NCBI RefSeq assembly: GCF_004354015.1
Contig: NZ_SMRU01000010.1
Location: 62,001 to 126,000 of the forward strand
Direction of reading: 5' to 3'
Length of the DNA stretch: 64,000 nt
DNA from: Arthrobacter terricola
GTDB taxonomy: Bacteria; Actinomycetota; Actinomycetes; Actinomycetales; Micrococcaceae
Shown here: in pieces, positions 7,934 through 16,747 of the stretch
Layout: the number at the start of each line of letters is the position of its first letter
How positions within the stretch are numbered: the stretch's first letter is position 1
Program-made: the position numbers and the translations under genes
Notes under the pieces: model-generated
Database searches by the model: none
Told to the model about the DNA's origin: nothing
Seen by the model: only the letters and a program-made list of their open reading frames with translations

Positions 7934-10900
7934 TGCTGTATTCCTTACGGAGGGAGTTTTGTTCCTTCAGGACGCCCGCCTTCGGCCTCCGAGCGGGCAT
8001 CGGGATAGCCAGCAACACAGTCAGTCCAATAACGACCACCTGCAGGACGCCGAGCCACGGCTCCCACGGGGTGATGTAGCGGACTTCGACCTTGCCGCCG
8101 GTGGTCGGCAAGCTGAACGCCTGGGCCCATCCCGACGTCGTCGGGCTTAGCTGGCGGCCATCCAGCCACGCGCTCCAGCCGGCGTCCGCCCGCTCAGCGA
8201 GCACAAGCTGCCGGCCGTCGTCGCCCGCGGGAATTGTGGCTTCAACTGAGCTTCCGTCCGACGGCAGGAGCGCAACAACTGAGCCTTTGGCGTCCACGAC
8301 GCTCGCCCGGTGCGCTGTTTCCGCGTCGGCATTGGCTGCCGGGTTGAGCGGTGTCACGCGCCACAACCATCCGGAGTCAGTCTTTCCGACGGCCACCAGT
8401 CCGGGAACCGAGTCGATCCTGCTTGCGGTCAGCGGAGCAACGGTGTCGTCAGCCTTGAGGACCACGAATCCGGCGCCGAGCTTTTCGAGGCCCGGACGCG
8501 GGTCCACGCCGATTCCCGCGACGATCGTGGCCACGGCGTTCCTGATTGACGCTGTCGCGTCGTCGTCGGCAACGAGTTTTTCCTGTCCCGGCGCACCGAC
8601 GATTGAGTTGGCGGAGGCAATGGTGGAAAGCGAGTCCAAAGTGGTGCCGGAGCCCCGCATGAGCGAGGAGGTGTAGCCGCCGTCGTCATCTTCCGTGATG
8701 ACCAGCGTGCGGGTCTGTTCCGGCCCGAGGCCGTGGTCGACGGCGGTGGCGGGAAGCGTGTTCTGGGCCGCCGGCTGGACCAGGCGTGCAGCGCCGAGGG
8801 CTCCCGCGGAGGACGTTCCGGTACTTCCGACCACGTTCTGGGTTGCCCACACGCCCATGCTTGCCAACGGACCGGCGACCAGGAGGAGCGTAGCCACGGC
8901 TGAGGTAGTCCGCTGTGCGGCATGGCCGGCCAAACGGCCGTTCCCCGGCTTCGCACCCACTTGGAAAAGGTTGTCCGCGCCGATCAGCGCGGCTCCGAGG
9001 ATCGCGAAGCCTGCAGCCGAGACGGCCGGACCCGTGAACGTCGAAACAAGCTGGTTGCCATTGGCGCTGCTTGCCACATGTCCAGCGAGCCAGGCCCAGG
9101 CGAGGAAAACGAGGGCGGCCGCCCAGAGGAGCCGTGCGATGTTCGAGCGGCGTCCCGGAACGAACAGGCCGGCCACCGCGAGCAGGAGCACAGGCCCGCC
9201 GACCAACACCGCGAGGAGCAGCGCCCACGGCACACCGGAGGGACCGAAGATCGACAACCCGGCCAGGCCGCCATTGATATCAAACTTCAACGGCTGGCCG
9301 AGGAACTGCTGCCACAGCGGAGCGGCATCAAACTGCAGCGGCAATCCCGGATCCGCCAGCAGCGCGCGGGGCCGCTCGAGGACGGACAACACATACGGTG
9401 CGAACAGTGCGGCGCTCGGAAGCAGGGCCCACCACATGGTCTTTCCGCGCCGTCCGAGGAAGACACCGCACAGGACAATGAGGACAGCCGAGGGAAGCAG
9501 CAAGGACGGCGCTGAAGCGGTCACAACGGCCAGCGCGAGCCCGGCCGCCGCTGCAGCCGTCCAGGACGGCGTGCCGTTGGTCCCCGGTTTGCCGGGAGCC
9601 TTCCGGACCGCCACCGGGGCGGATGCCTTCGGCGACGCCGACGACGTGTCCCGGCCGGGTGCCGATCCCGTGGCCCGCATGAGCGCCAGGAAAAGAAAGG
9701 GCATGGCGACGTGGGCAACAAGCGCTCCTGCCCTCCCCTGGTTGACGGCAACTTGCAGGGCGGGGGCGGCGGCCCACACCAGCGCGGCGATGAAGCGGTA
9801 CCGGCGCAGCGTGGTCATGGAGCCAGCCGCAAACCAGGCGCCAAGACCGGCCAATGGCATGGCGAGCAGCAGCAGCCACACAACGGACGTGTTGGAGTCG
9901 CCCCCGCCCAGGATTGCCACCAGCCATAGTACGTAGCCGAAGGGGTCGCCATGTCCGGGCAGGCCGGCGCCCAGGCCAATCCACCAACTCGACGCCGAAC
10001 GCCAAATGTCGCTGGCAGCATCCAATGGCAAGAGCCCGCCACCAACGACGCCGCCCGCACCCCAGAGGCCCAGCAATCCGACGGCGGATGCAATAAAGGC
10101 AATAATTCCGGCAGCCACCGCGCCAGCGCCGATCCATCCTCGCTCATTGGTGGCGAGGTCGGCGAAATCGTCGGCGGAATCGCCGCTCGGCTCCAACGAC
10201 TGCGAGTCGGGGGCCTCAGGAAAATCGTCTCCGCCAATCGCTTCGACGAGCGAGCGGCGGTGGGCCCACACCTCGCGGCGTGACGTCTGGAGGCCCCTGA
10301 TGACAGAACGGCGAACGCGGCGCGTTCGGCGGGCGTTCCGCCTGGAACGCCAAAGCGCGCGGGGCCGGAACAAAGCGGCCAGCGTTGCGCCGAGTTGGGA
10401 GAACCCGTAGCCGGGTTCCTTGACCAGGACGCTCGCCACGAACCTCAGCAAGCTGCCGAGGAGTGCACCGATCCAGTGGATCGGTACCTTCCACGGCGCA
10501 GTATGGGTGAGCCTCAAATGGACTTGGCTCTTGCGGGCCGCGGAGGGCGTCGCGAGCCCGTTCGGGCGGTGCTCCACATGGAACATGCGCGCAGCGGGAA
10601 CCAGCACCACCCTGTTGCCTGCGAGCCAGTTTCGCCAGCAGAAGTCGACGTCGTCGCCCACGCCGGGGAACGCCGGGTCAAAGCCCCGCAGTTCCTCCCA
10701 GGCGTCCCGGCGGATCAGCATGCCCGCCGAGTTCACGGCGAAAGTATCGGTTCGTCCGTCGTACTGGCCCTGGTCGAGCTCATCTGCCTCGATGAGCGTC
10801 AGGCGCTCGGCCCAGCGGCTCGTGGACAGACCGGCGTCGATCAGCCGGCGCTCGGCGTCCCATGCCAGCTGTTTGCAACCGGCCACGGTGACTGAGGGGG

Positions 10901-11285
10901 CACGTTCGACGGCCTGGAGGAGTTCGGCCAGCGCGTCACGCGCCGGGGCAGCGTCGTCGTGAAGGAGCCAGATCCACTCGACCGGGCTGGATTCACCGGG
11001 GGCGCCGGGTTCAGCAGCGGTACCGGGTCCACCAACGGCAGCGGGTAACCCGGCCATGACGGCCGCGCCGAACCCGCCCTTCGCCTCGCCGATGTTGGTG
11101 GCATTGGCCTCGCCGAAGGCCCTCTGCAACAGTGCCAGGGAGCTATCCCGTGAGCCCGTATCAATGCCAATGGCGGCATCTACCGGACGCGTCTGGTCCA
11201 GAAGAGCCGCCAATGTTCTGGGGAGATAGTTACCGCCGTCGTGGGAGACGACGACGGCGGTAACGTGTACTGCTTTGAGAATCAG
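7926..11285 (-). CDS. Giant membrane glycosyltransferase, GT2 family, with probable CTG start
   Basis: About 1,119 residues. The N-terminal 280 residues form a GT-A glycosyltransferase domain: strand VTAVVVSHDGG, WIWLLHDDAAP with a DD metal site, and FCWRNW later. From about residue 290 on it is an integral membrane protein with about a dozen hydrophobic segments and large extracytoplasmic parts, ending in a last membrane segment and a basic tail. It likely adds sugars to a lipid-linked or cell-wall glycan. The first ATG, GTG or TTG in frame is the TTG at 11213, which would delete the first strand VTAVVV. Upstream codons run back in frame to a CTG at 11285 that overlaps the whiB2 TGA (CTGA), with GAGGAAG eight bases before it. 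I take that CTG as the start. DUF5719 overlaps its end. Confidence 0.82.
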   Translation of the reverse strand: MILKAVHVTAVVVSHDGGNYLPRTLAALLDQTRPVDAAIGIDTGSRDSSLALLQRAFGEANATNIGEAKGGFGAAVMAGLPAAVGGPGTAAEPGAPGESSPVEWIWLLHDDAAPARDALAELLQAVERAPSVTVAGCKQLAWDAERRLIDAGLSTSRWAERLTLIEADELDQGQYDGRTDTFAVNSAGMLIRRDAWEELRGFDPAFPGVGDDVDFCWRNWLAGNRVVLVPAARMFHVEHRPNGLATPSAARKSQVHLRLTHTAPWKVPIHWIGALLGSLLRFVASVLVKEPGYGFSQLGATLAALFRPRALWRSRRNARRTRRVRRSVIRGLQTSRREVWAHRRSLVEAIGGDDFPEAPDSQSLEPSGDSADDFADLATNERGWIGAGAVAAGIIAFIASAVGLLGLWGAGGVVGGGLLPLDAASDIWRSASSWWIGLGAGLPGHGDPFGYVLWLVAILGGGDSNTSVVWLLLLAMPLAGLGAWFAAGSMTTLRRYRFIAALVWAAAPALQVAVNQGRAGALVAHVAMPFLFLALMRATGSAPGRDTSSASPKASAPVAVRKAPGKPGTNGTPSWTAAAAAGLALAVVTASAPSLLLPSAVLIVLCGVFLGRRGKTMWWALLPSAALFAPYVLSVLERPRALLADPGLPLQFDAAPLWQQFLGQPLKFDINGGLAGLSIFGPSGVPWALLLAVLVGGPVLLLAVAGLFVPGRRSNIARLLWAAALVFLAWAWLAGHVASSANGNQLVSTFTGPAVSAAGFAILGAALIGADNLFQVGAKPGNGRLAGHAAQRTTSAVATLLLVAGPLASMGVWATQNVVGSTGTSSAGALGAARLVQPAAQNTLPATAVDHGLGPEQTRTLVITEDDDGGYTSSLMRGSGTTLDSLSTIASANSIVGAPGQEKLVADDDATASIRNAVATIVAGIGVDPRPGLEKLGAGFVVLKADDTVAPLTASRIDSVPGLVAVGKTDSGWLWRVTPLNPAANADAETAHRASVVDAKGSVVALLPSDGSSVEATIPAGDDGRQLVLAERADAGWSAWLDGRQLSPTTSGWAQAFSLPTTGGKVEVRYITPWEPWLGVLQVVVIGLTVLLAIPMPARRPKAGVLKEQNSLRKEYSSV

Positions 11286-11827
11286 ACTGCTCGCTTCCTC
11301 AACCTACGGCGCTCACGCTCGGAGAGCCCGCCCCAGATACCAAAACGTTCGTCGTTGGCGAGTGCGTATTCAAGGCACTGCGAACGGACGTTGCAGGCCC
11401 CGCACACTTTCTTGGCATCCCGCGTCGAGCCTCCCTTTTCGGGGAAGAAGGCCTCGGGATCCGTCTGGGCGCACAAAGCGTCCGTCTGCCAGCCAAGTTC
11501 ACCCTCGTCGTCGAACTCTCCCTGGCCGGGGAGTCCGATCCACACCGGCTGCGCCGGGTTGTCGAGCGGACTGAGCAGTTCCAAGGGCGGATCGTCGAGA
11601 TCGTCCTCCGGATCTGCCGCGGCCTCGCCTACAAGTACCTCATGGGCGGCGAGGAAGGCTGTTGCCTGGTCTTCGAGTGCTTCACGGGTTGTCTCGATGT
11701 AGCGGTCCGCCGCTTCCGGATCTGCCGGGTCGACGTACCAGTCCCCCGGAACTTCCCGCGAACGGTATTTAACCGCCGCGTAGTCTGCGACGACTGCATC
11801 TTCCTGGATACGCAACGCATGCCCCAT
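11282..11827 (-). CDS. whiB2: WhiB-family iron-sulfur regulator (WhiB2 type)
   Basis: A 181-residue redox-sensitive transcription factor. The four iron-sulfur cysteines sit in CAQTDPEAFFP and CGACNVRSQC (C-x2-C-x5-C). They are followed by FGIWGGLSERERRRLRK, the WhiB turn and basic DNA-binding tail. WhiB2/WhmD orthologues control septation and growth in mycobacteria and streptomycetes. A strong AGGAGG lies just upstream of the ATG at 11827, which decides that start over the longer open frame. The first 110 residues are an acidic extension rich in Asp, Glu and Ala. The stop overlaps the start of the glycosyltransferase gene. The neighbourhood matches whiB2 in other actinobacteria. Confidence 0.92.
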   Translation of the reverse strand: MGHALRIQEDAVVADYAAVKYRSREVPGDWYVDPADPEAADRYIETTREALEDQATAFLAAHEVLVGEAAADPEDDLDDPPLELLSPLDNPAQPVWIGLPGQGEFDDEGELGWQTDALCAQTDPEAFFPEKGGSTRDAKKVCGACNVRSQCLEYALANDERFGIWGGLSERERRRLRKRAV

Positions 11828-12192
11828 GGCGCCCCTCCTGATGTTGCAGCTGCTGCCGTGCTCATTCGGTACTCGGTGGTGTATCCGATCTAACCGCAAC
11901 GGCTTTCGATACCTAATTACACGTGTGTAACTACCGGGCCGTCAAGCTGCGCCGGGATAATAATCAACATTCCGGAGGAATTCCGGCCGCGCCACGCCCG
12001 GGATTTTTTCCGCGCGTTCCGCGTGTCGCCGCGGGAAACGGTAGCCTCGCATCAATTGAGATGAAATTCTCTTGAATTTTCGCGAATTTCATCCATCAAC
12101 GACCGGGCAAAGCCATCATTGCAGCCTTAGACCATGTGGCGCAATTCACTTTCTCCGGCGACTGCTGGCGGACCGCGTGGCAAGATGTAGCC
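11828..12192. other. Long divergent intergenic region between whiB2 and TIGR03089
   Basis: 365 bases with no gene I can support. It holds a TTACAC-GT-GTGTAA dyad (11917-11930), a CCGGA-N5-TCCGG hairpin (11973-11987), an AT-rich perfect 10-bp inverted repeat (12060-12093) and a CAAGAT box before the TIGR03089 ATG. Length and dyads suggest a regulated whiB2 promoter with a long leader. Confidence 0.5.
12060..12093. promoter_or_regulatory. Perfect 10-bp inverted repeat, candidate operator
   Basis: GATGAAATTC (12060-12069) and GAATTTCATC (12084-12093) separated by 14 bases, in an AT-rich patch about 230 bases upstream of whiB2 and 100 upstream of the TIGR03089 gene. Confidence 0.4.
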
Positions 12193-12891
12193 ATGAGCAC
12201 CCCCGCGACAAACCTGATGGCATCCCTCCGCTCCGGAAATGCCACGTCACCCCGGCTCACCTGGTACGGGCCGGACGCCGAACGGGTGGAGCTTTCAGGC
12301 CGTGTCCTTGATAACTGGGTGGCCAAGACCAGCAACCTGCTCCAGGACGAACTCGACGCCGAACCGGGCATGAGCCTGCGCCTTGACCTGCCCGCCCACT
12401 GGAAGTCCCTCGTATGGGCGCTGGCCGGTTGGCAAGTGGGAATGGAGCTGGTGCTCGACGGCGGCGGAGCGGACCTCCTGGTCACGGACACCCCCGACGC
12501 CGGCGCTGGCGCGGACTTCGACGCCGTCGTCGCCGTTCCGCTCGCAGCACTCGCGATGCGCTGGCCCGGAGAGCTGCCGATCGGCGTCGTCGACTATGCG
12601 GCCGAAGTCCGTTCGCACGGCGACGTGTTCATGGCCCATGCCGAACCGGACGCCGCGCTGCCTGCGCTGCGCCGCGCGGACGCCGCGCACGCGCACAGTG
12701 AATTGCTTGACGGTTTCGCCTCCGACCATGAATCGGGGGTCCGCTTGCTGGTCCGGGCAGGGGACGGACTGGAAGCCGCCCTTTCCCACGCCCTGGGGGC
12801 GTGGACGAAAGACGGCTCCGTCGTCCTGGTGCATCCGGACGTCGAGGTCACCCAGCACCTGCTGGACAACGAACGCGTCAGCGGCGCTTAA
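12193..12891 (+). CDS. TIGR03089 family protein
   Basis: A 232-residue actinobacterial protein of unknown function. Members look like shrunken relatives of the AMP-binding acyl-CoA synthetase fold: here RLTWYGPDAERVELSGRVL near the N-terminus and WVAKTSNLL match the family opening, but the catalytic P-loop of adenylating enzymes is absent, so activity is doubtful. The start is the ATG at 12193, preceded by CAAGAT and six bases, a near-consensus leaderless promoter. The last 14 bases overlap the convergent gtrA gene. The same family lies near whiB2 in other actinobacteria (Rv3268 in M. tuberculosis, from memory). Confidence 0.82.
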   Translation: MSTPATNLMASLRSGNATSPRLTWYGPDAERVELSGRVLDNWVAKTSNLLQDELDAEPGMSLRLDLPAHWKSLVWALAGWQVGMELVLDGGGADLLVTDTPDAGAGADFDAVVAVPLAALAMRWPGELPIGVVDYAAEVRSHGDVFMAHAEPDAALPALRRADAAHAHSELLDGFASDHESGVRLLVRAGDGLEAALSHALGAWTKDGSVVLVHPDVEVTQHLLDNERVSGA

Positions 12892-13432
12892 GTGACTCTT
12901 CGCCTTCTTCGGAACCGGACTCCTCGAGGTTCCCCGCCCTCCGGCGGGCTTCAATAAGCTCGTGGTCGTGCGAGAAGGCCGGCTCTTCGTCCAGCTCCTG
13001 GTTGAACACGAGGAACCGGTAGGCGAAGAAGCGCACCACCGTCGCAACCAAAATGCCCACGACGCCGGCGCCGAACAGGATGTTCTTGTCCTCGATGTGC
13101 ATGCCGTACTTGGCGATGGCAGTGAAGCCTGTGGAAATGCCGATGCCGATGCCGTTGATCACGATGAACATGACGAATTCGCGGACCACGTTTGCCTGGC
13201 GGCGGTGCCGGAAGGTCCAGAACCGGTTGGCAACCCACGAGAAGATCGTGGCTGCGGTAGCGCCGACAAAACGGGCCTTCGCTTCACTGTCCGACATCGC
13301 ACCGTGCATGAGATAGTAGGTGAGGCCGTTGTCTATGACGAACCCAACACCGCCGACAGCGCCGAACTTGGCTACTTCGCGCCAAAAGAGCGAGGCAAGC
13401 CCGCGCATGCGATCTGCAAGTGAATTGATCAT
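12878..13432 (-). CDS. GtrA family membrane protein
   Basis: A 184-residue protein with four predicted membrane helices (about residues 19-40, 52-72, 85-107, 118-140) and a polar C-terminus. The core GAVGGVGFVIDNGLTYYLM, ANRFWTFRHRR and FVMFIVINGIGIGIS is typical of GtrA, small proteins thought to help flip or deliver polyprenyl-linked sugars for cell-surface glycans. GGAGG lies just before the ATG at 13432. The C-terminal tail, rich in Glu and Ser, overlaps the convergent TIGR03089 gene. Divergent from purK, as in mycobacteria. Confidence 0.9.
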   Translation of the reverse strand: MINSLADRMRGLASLFWREVAKFGAVGGVGFVIDNGLTYYLMHGAMSDSEAKARFVGATAATIFSWVANRFWTFRHRRQANVVREFVMFIVINGIGIGISTGFTAIAKYGMHIEDKNILFGAGVVGILVATVVRFFAYRFLVFNQELDEEPAFSHDHELIEARRRAGNLEESGSEEGEESLKRR

Positions 13433-13495
13433 GACCCTCCATGGCCGTGGTTATTTGGGGGCCGATGGGCCGAAATCCCCATTTTAGCGCCGTTT

Positions 13496-13530
13496 CCTTG
13501 GAGCCCGCCGAATGGATCCGGGCTCCAAGG
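13496..13530. promoter_or_regulatory. 12-bp perfect inverted repeat between gtrA and purK
   Basis: CCTTGGAGCCCG and CGGGCTCCAAGG flank an 11-base loop. It lies 79-113 bases before purK and 64-98 before gtrA, between divergent starts, so it is an operator or leader hairpin rather than an ordinary terminator (inference). Confidence 0.45.
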
Positions 13531-13595
13531 CCGCCAAAGCACCCCTGATTAGTCTCAAAACCGACGAGGAATCAAGGATCCGGCCGCCGGTTCGG

Positions 13596-13601
13596 TAGGC
13601 T
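13596..13601 (+). promoter_or_regulatory. -10 box, leaderless promoter of purK
   Basis: TAGGCT, seven bases before the GTG at 13609. If used, the purK mRNA starts at or one base before its start codon. Confidence 0.5.
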
Positions 13602-13608
13602 GAACCTT

Positions 13609-14796
13609 GTGACTTTTCCAGTAATTGGTGTGGTGGGGGGCGGCCAGCTCGCCCGAATGATGGCTCCGGCAGCAACAGCCCTCGGCTTTGAACTCCGGGT
13701 CCTGGCCGAAGGCGAGGACGTTTCGGCGGCCCAGGCAGTGGCAACGGCTCCCGTCGGAGACTACAAGGACTTGGCGGCCCTGCTCGAATTCTCCAAAGGC
13801 CTGGACGTCATGACGTTCGACCACGAGCACGTCCCCACCGAACACCTGCGTGCCCTCATCGAGGCCGGCGTCAACGTGCAGCCGGGCCCTGACGCCCTCG
13901 TCAACGCACAGGACAAGCTCGTGATGCGCGCGGCGATCGACAGGCTCGGCCTCCCCAACCCGGCGTGGGCAGCAGTCCACGGCGTGGAAGACCTCGTAGC
14001 CTTCGGCGACGAAACCGGGTGGCCGATCGTCCTGAAGACCCCGCGCGGCGGGTACGACGGCAAAGGCGTGCGTATCCTGCACTCCGCCGAGGACGCCCGG
14101 TCCTCCAGCGACTGGTTCGAATCCATGAGCCCGCTGCTCGCAGAAGCTAAGGTCGAATTCAGCCGCGAGCTTTCGGCGCTCGTGGCGAGGACTCCCGACG
14201 GCGAATCCCGCGCCTGGCCGGTGGTCCACACCATCCAGGTGGACGGTGTGTGCGACGAAGTCATCGCCCCGGCCCAGGACATTCCCGTGGAAGTTGCCGC
14301 AGCCGCCGAAGAAGCCGCCTTGCGCATCGCCAATGAACTCGGCGTTACCGGCGTCATGGCCGCTGAGCTTTTTGAAACTCCCGGCGTCGGCGTCGGCTTC
14401 TTGATCAACGAGCTCGCGATGCGCCCCCACAACACGGGCCACTGGACGCAGGATGGTTCGGTCACGAGCCAGTTCGAACAGCACTTGCGCGCTGTCCTCA
14501 ACCTCCCGCTGGGTGCCACGGACGCTTTGGGTGCGGTAGTGGTCATGAAGAACTTCCTCGGCGGCAGCAACGAGGACCTTTTCAGCGCCTATCCGAAGGC
14601 CCTCGCCTACGAGCCGGCCGCGAAGGTCCACTGCTACGGCAAGTCCGTGCGCGCGGGCCGCAAGATCGGCCACGTCAACTTGGTCGGCACGTCGGCCGCG
14701 GACGTCGATTCCATCCGCAAGCGCGCCACGGTAGTGGCCGAAACCATCCGTGATGGCCGCCTGCCGGCAGAGACAACCACCGAGGAGACCGCATGA
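13609..14796 (+). CDS. purK: N5-carboxyaminoimidazole ribonucleotide synthase
   Basis: A 395-residue ATP-grasp enzyme that carboxylates 5-aminoimidazole ribonucleotide using ATP and bicarbonate in de novo purine synthesis. The N-terminal fold opens with [13 protein letters not shown], then [18 protein letters not shown] in the ATP-grasp centre, and [14 protein letters not shown] near residue 265, all diagnostic for PurK. Start is the GTG at 13609. It overlaps purE by four bases (ATGA), and the two enzymes act in sequence. Confidence 0.97.
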   Translation: MTFPVIGVVGGGQLARMMAPAATALGFELRVLAEGEDVSAAQAVATAPVGDYKDLAALLEFSKGLDVMTFDHEHVPTEHLRALIEAGVNVQPGPDALVNAQDKLVMRAAIDRLGLPNPAWAAVHGVEDLVAFGDETGWPIVLKTPRGGYDGKGVRILHSAEDARSSSDWFESMSPLLAEAKVEFSRELSALVARTPDGESRAWPVVHTIQVDGVCDEVIAPAQDIPVEVAAAAEEAALRIANELGVTGVMAAELFETPGVGVGFLINELAMRPHNTGHWTQDGSVTSQFEQHLRAVLNLPLGATDALGAVVVMKNFLGGSNEDLFSAYPKALAYEPAAKVHCYGKSVRAGRKIGHVNLVGTSAADVDSIRKRATVVAETIRDGRLPAETTTEETA

Positions 14797-15359
14797 GCGC
14801 AGAGAAAACCGCAGCCCCGATCGTCGGCCTTGTCATGGGCTCGGATTCCGACTGGCCCGTCATGGAGGCCGCGGCGGACGCCCTGGCCGAGTTCGGCATC
14901 CCTTTCGAAGCCGACGTCGTCTCCGCACACCGCATGCCCACCGAGATGATCCGCTACGGCCAAACCGCGCATGAACGCGGCATCCGTGTCATTATCGCCG
15001 GCGCCGGCGGAGCGGCCCACTTGCCCGGCATGCTTGCCTCAGTCACTCCCCTGCCCGTCATCGGCGTCCCTGTGCCGCTGAAGACCCTCGACGGCATGGA
15101 CTCCCTTCTGTCGATCGTGCAGATGCCCGCAGGTGTTCCCGTGGCCACCGTGTCGATCGGCGGGGCACGCAACGCGGGGCTGCTCGCCGTTCGGATGCTC
15201 GCGTCCGGAAGCGACGACTTCGCGGTGCGATTGCGCGGCGAGCTCCTCACCTTTGCCCAGGAACTCAACAACACGGCCAGCGAAAAGGGAGCCCGGTTGC
15301 GCGACAAGGTGGCCGAGGTATTCTCCACCGCCAACGTCTCCGCGCGGAGCGGCCGCTAG
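14793..15359 (+). CDS. purE: N5-carboxyaminoimidazole ribonucleotide mutase
   Basis: A 188-residue enzyme that rearranges the product of PurK to 4-carboxyaminoimidazole ribonucleotide. Class I PurE motifs are [10 protein letters not shown] near the N-terminus, [20 protein letters not shown] and PVIGVPV. The C-terminal extension of about 25 residues is normal for actinobacteria. It is translationally coupled to purK through the ATGA overlap. Confidence 0.97.
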   Translation: MSAEKTAAPIVGLVMGSDSDWPVMEAAADALAEFGIPFEADVVSAHRMPTEMIRYGQTAHERGIRVIIAGAGGAAHLPGMLASVTPLPVIGVPVPLKTLDGMDSLLSIVQMPAGVPVATVSIGGARNAGLLAVRMLASGSDDFAVRLRGELLTFAQELNNTASEKGARLRDKVAEVFSTANVSARSGR

Positions 15360-15382
15360 GAGTGCCGGGTTTGTCCAGCAGC

Positions 15383-15415
15383 CAGGCCGGCCCCCATCAC
15401 TCCGGGACCGGCCTG
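15383..15415 (+). terminator. Weak hairpin after purE
   Basis: CAGGCCGG / CCGGCCTG with a 17-base loop containing further G-C pairs, in the 135-base gap between purE and manA. No T-tract. Confidence 0.35.
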
Positions 15416-15494
15416 ACCGGTCCCGTGCGCCTTCCGCAAGGGGCGAGTCCATTCCACCTATTTGCCAGTTCCGTGACGACAAGGATTCCCTGCC

Positions 15495-16745
15495 GTGTAC
15501 CAGCTTGAGAACGTATTGCGCCCGTATGCGTGGGGATCGACGACGGCGATCTCCTCGTTGCTGGGAAGGCCCGCCTCGGGCGGCCCGGAAGCTGAGCTGT
15601 GGATCGGAGCGCACCCTGACTCGCCGTCGGTGGCCACGCGTCCCGACGGTTCCCTCGTTGGCCTGGACGAACTGATCAGCACGGACCCGGCCCATTTCCT
15701 TGGCGAATCCAGCGTGGCCGAATTCGGCCCCCGATTGCCCTTCCTCACCAAGCTTCTTGCCGCGGACAAACCCCTGTCGCTGCAAGTCCACCCGCGCCTG
15801 CAGCAGGCCAGGGAAGGCTACGCCCGGGAGAACGCGGCCGGCCTGGCCGCCGACTCGCCGGAACGCAATTACCGCGACGACAACCACAAGCCGGAAATGA
15901 TCCTCGCCCTCACGCCGTTCCAGGCCCTGTGCGGATTCCGTCCCGCCGCACGCTCCCGGCGCGTTTTCGAACACCTCGCGAAGCTCTTGGACCTCGCCGT
16001 CATCGAGGTTCCGGAAATCATCTCCGGAGTCGTCGCCGACCTCTCGATGTCCGACGAATCCACCGCCCTCCGGGCTGCCTTCACACGGCTCATCGACGGC
16101 GGAGAGGCCGTCTCTGCCGCTACTGAGGAAGTGGTTTCGGTCCTGCGTTCCGGCGCTCCGATGGGCCAGCACACCGCGGAACTCACCGCGCTGCAAAGCA
16201 TCAACAACGAGTTCCCCGGCGACCCCGGCGTCTTGATTTCCTTGCTTTTGAACCTCGTCTTCCTGGATCCGGGCGATGCCATCTATTTGCCTGGCGGGAA
16301 CGTCCACGCCTACCTCAAGGGCTTTGGCGTCGAGGTTATGGCGGCTTCGGACAACGTGCTTCGCGGCGGACTCACCCCGAAGCACGTCGATGTGCCCGAA
16401 CTCCTGAAGAACATCGAATTCGAATCCCTCGGCGTGCCACACATCTGGCCCAGCACAACCGGCCTTGGCCAGGACGTGTATGTGCCGCCGTTCCGTGAAT
16501 TCCAGCTCCAGCGCATCGAACTGGCTCCCGGCGCGGAACCGGTGCCGCTCGCCCAGGCGGGTCCCGCCGTCGTCCTCGTCGTGTCCGGCGACGTCGTGCT
16601 CGACTCCCCCAAGAGCGAGCTCGGCCTCGCACATGGCGGAAGCGCCTTCATCCCGGCTTCGGAAGAACCCGTCATGGTTCACCCGGCAATGGGCAGCACA
16701 GCACCGAGCATCGCCTTCGCCGTCACCACCGGGCAGGAGAACTAG
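15495..16745 (+). CDS. manA: Mannose-6-phosphate isomerase, class I
   Basis: A 416-residue zinc enzyme that interconverts fructose 6-phosphate and mannose 6-phosphate, feeding mannose-containing envelope glycans. Family landmarks: LENVLRPYAWGS at the start, LQVHPRLQQA (Gln/His metal ligands), NHKPEMILAL (Glu ligand) and YLPGGNVHAYLKGFGVE (His ligand and signature). The start is the GTG at 15495. It lies in the same direction as purE and femX, with only two bases between its stop and the femX start. Confidence 0.94.
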   Translation: MYQLENVLRPYAWGSTTAISSLLGRPASGGPEAELWIGAHPDSPSVATRPDGSLVGLDELISTDPAHFLGESSVAEFGPRLPFLTKLLAADKPLSLQVHPRLQQAREGYARENAAGLAADSPERNYRDDNHKPEMILALTPFQALCGFRPAARSRRVFEHLAKLLDLAVIEVPEIISGVVADLSMSDESTALRAAFTRLIDGGEAVSAATEEVVSVLRSGAPMGQHTAELTALQSINNEFPGDPGVLISLLLNLVFLDPGDAIYLPGGNVHAYLKGFGVEVMAASDNVLRGGLTPKHVDVPELLKNIEFESLGVPHIWPSTTGLGQDVYVPPFREFQLQRIELAPGAEPVPLAQAGPAVVLVVSGDVVLDSPKSELGLAHGGSAFIPASEEPVMVHPAMGSTAPSIAFAVTTGQEN

Positions 16746-16747
16746 CG

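Noticed and set aside
13555..14673. A 372-codon open frame antisense to purK, and similar long antisense frames at 15039-16682, 19038-20519, 52997-54469 and 58234-59556.
   Set aside because: High-GC coding sequence routinely leaves the opposite strand open. These frames overlap genes with clear family motifs and show no motifs of their own.
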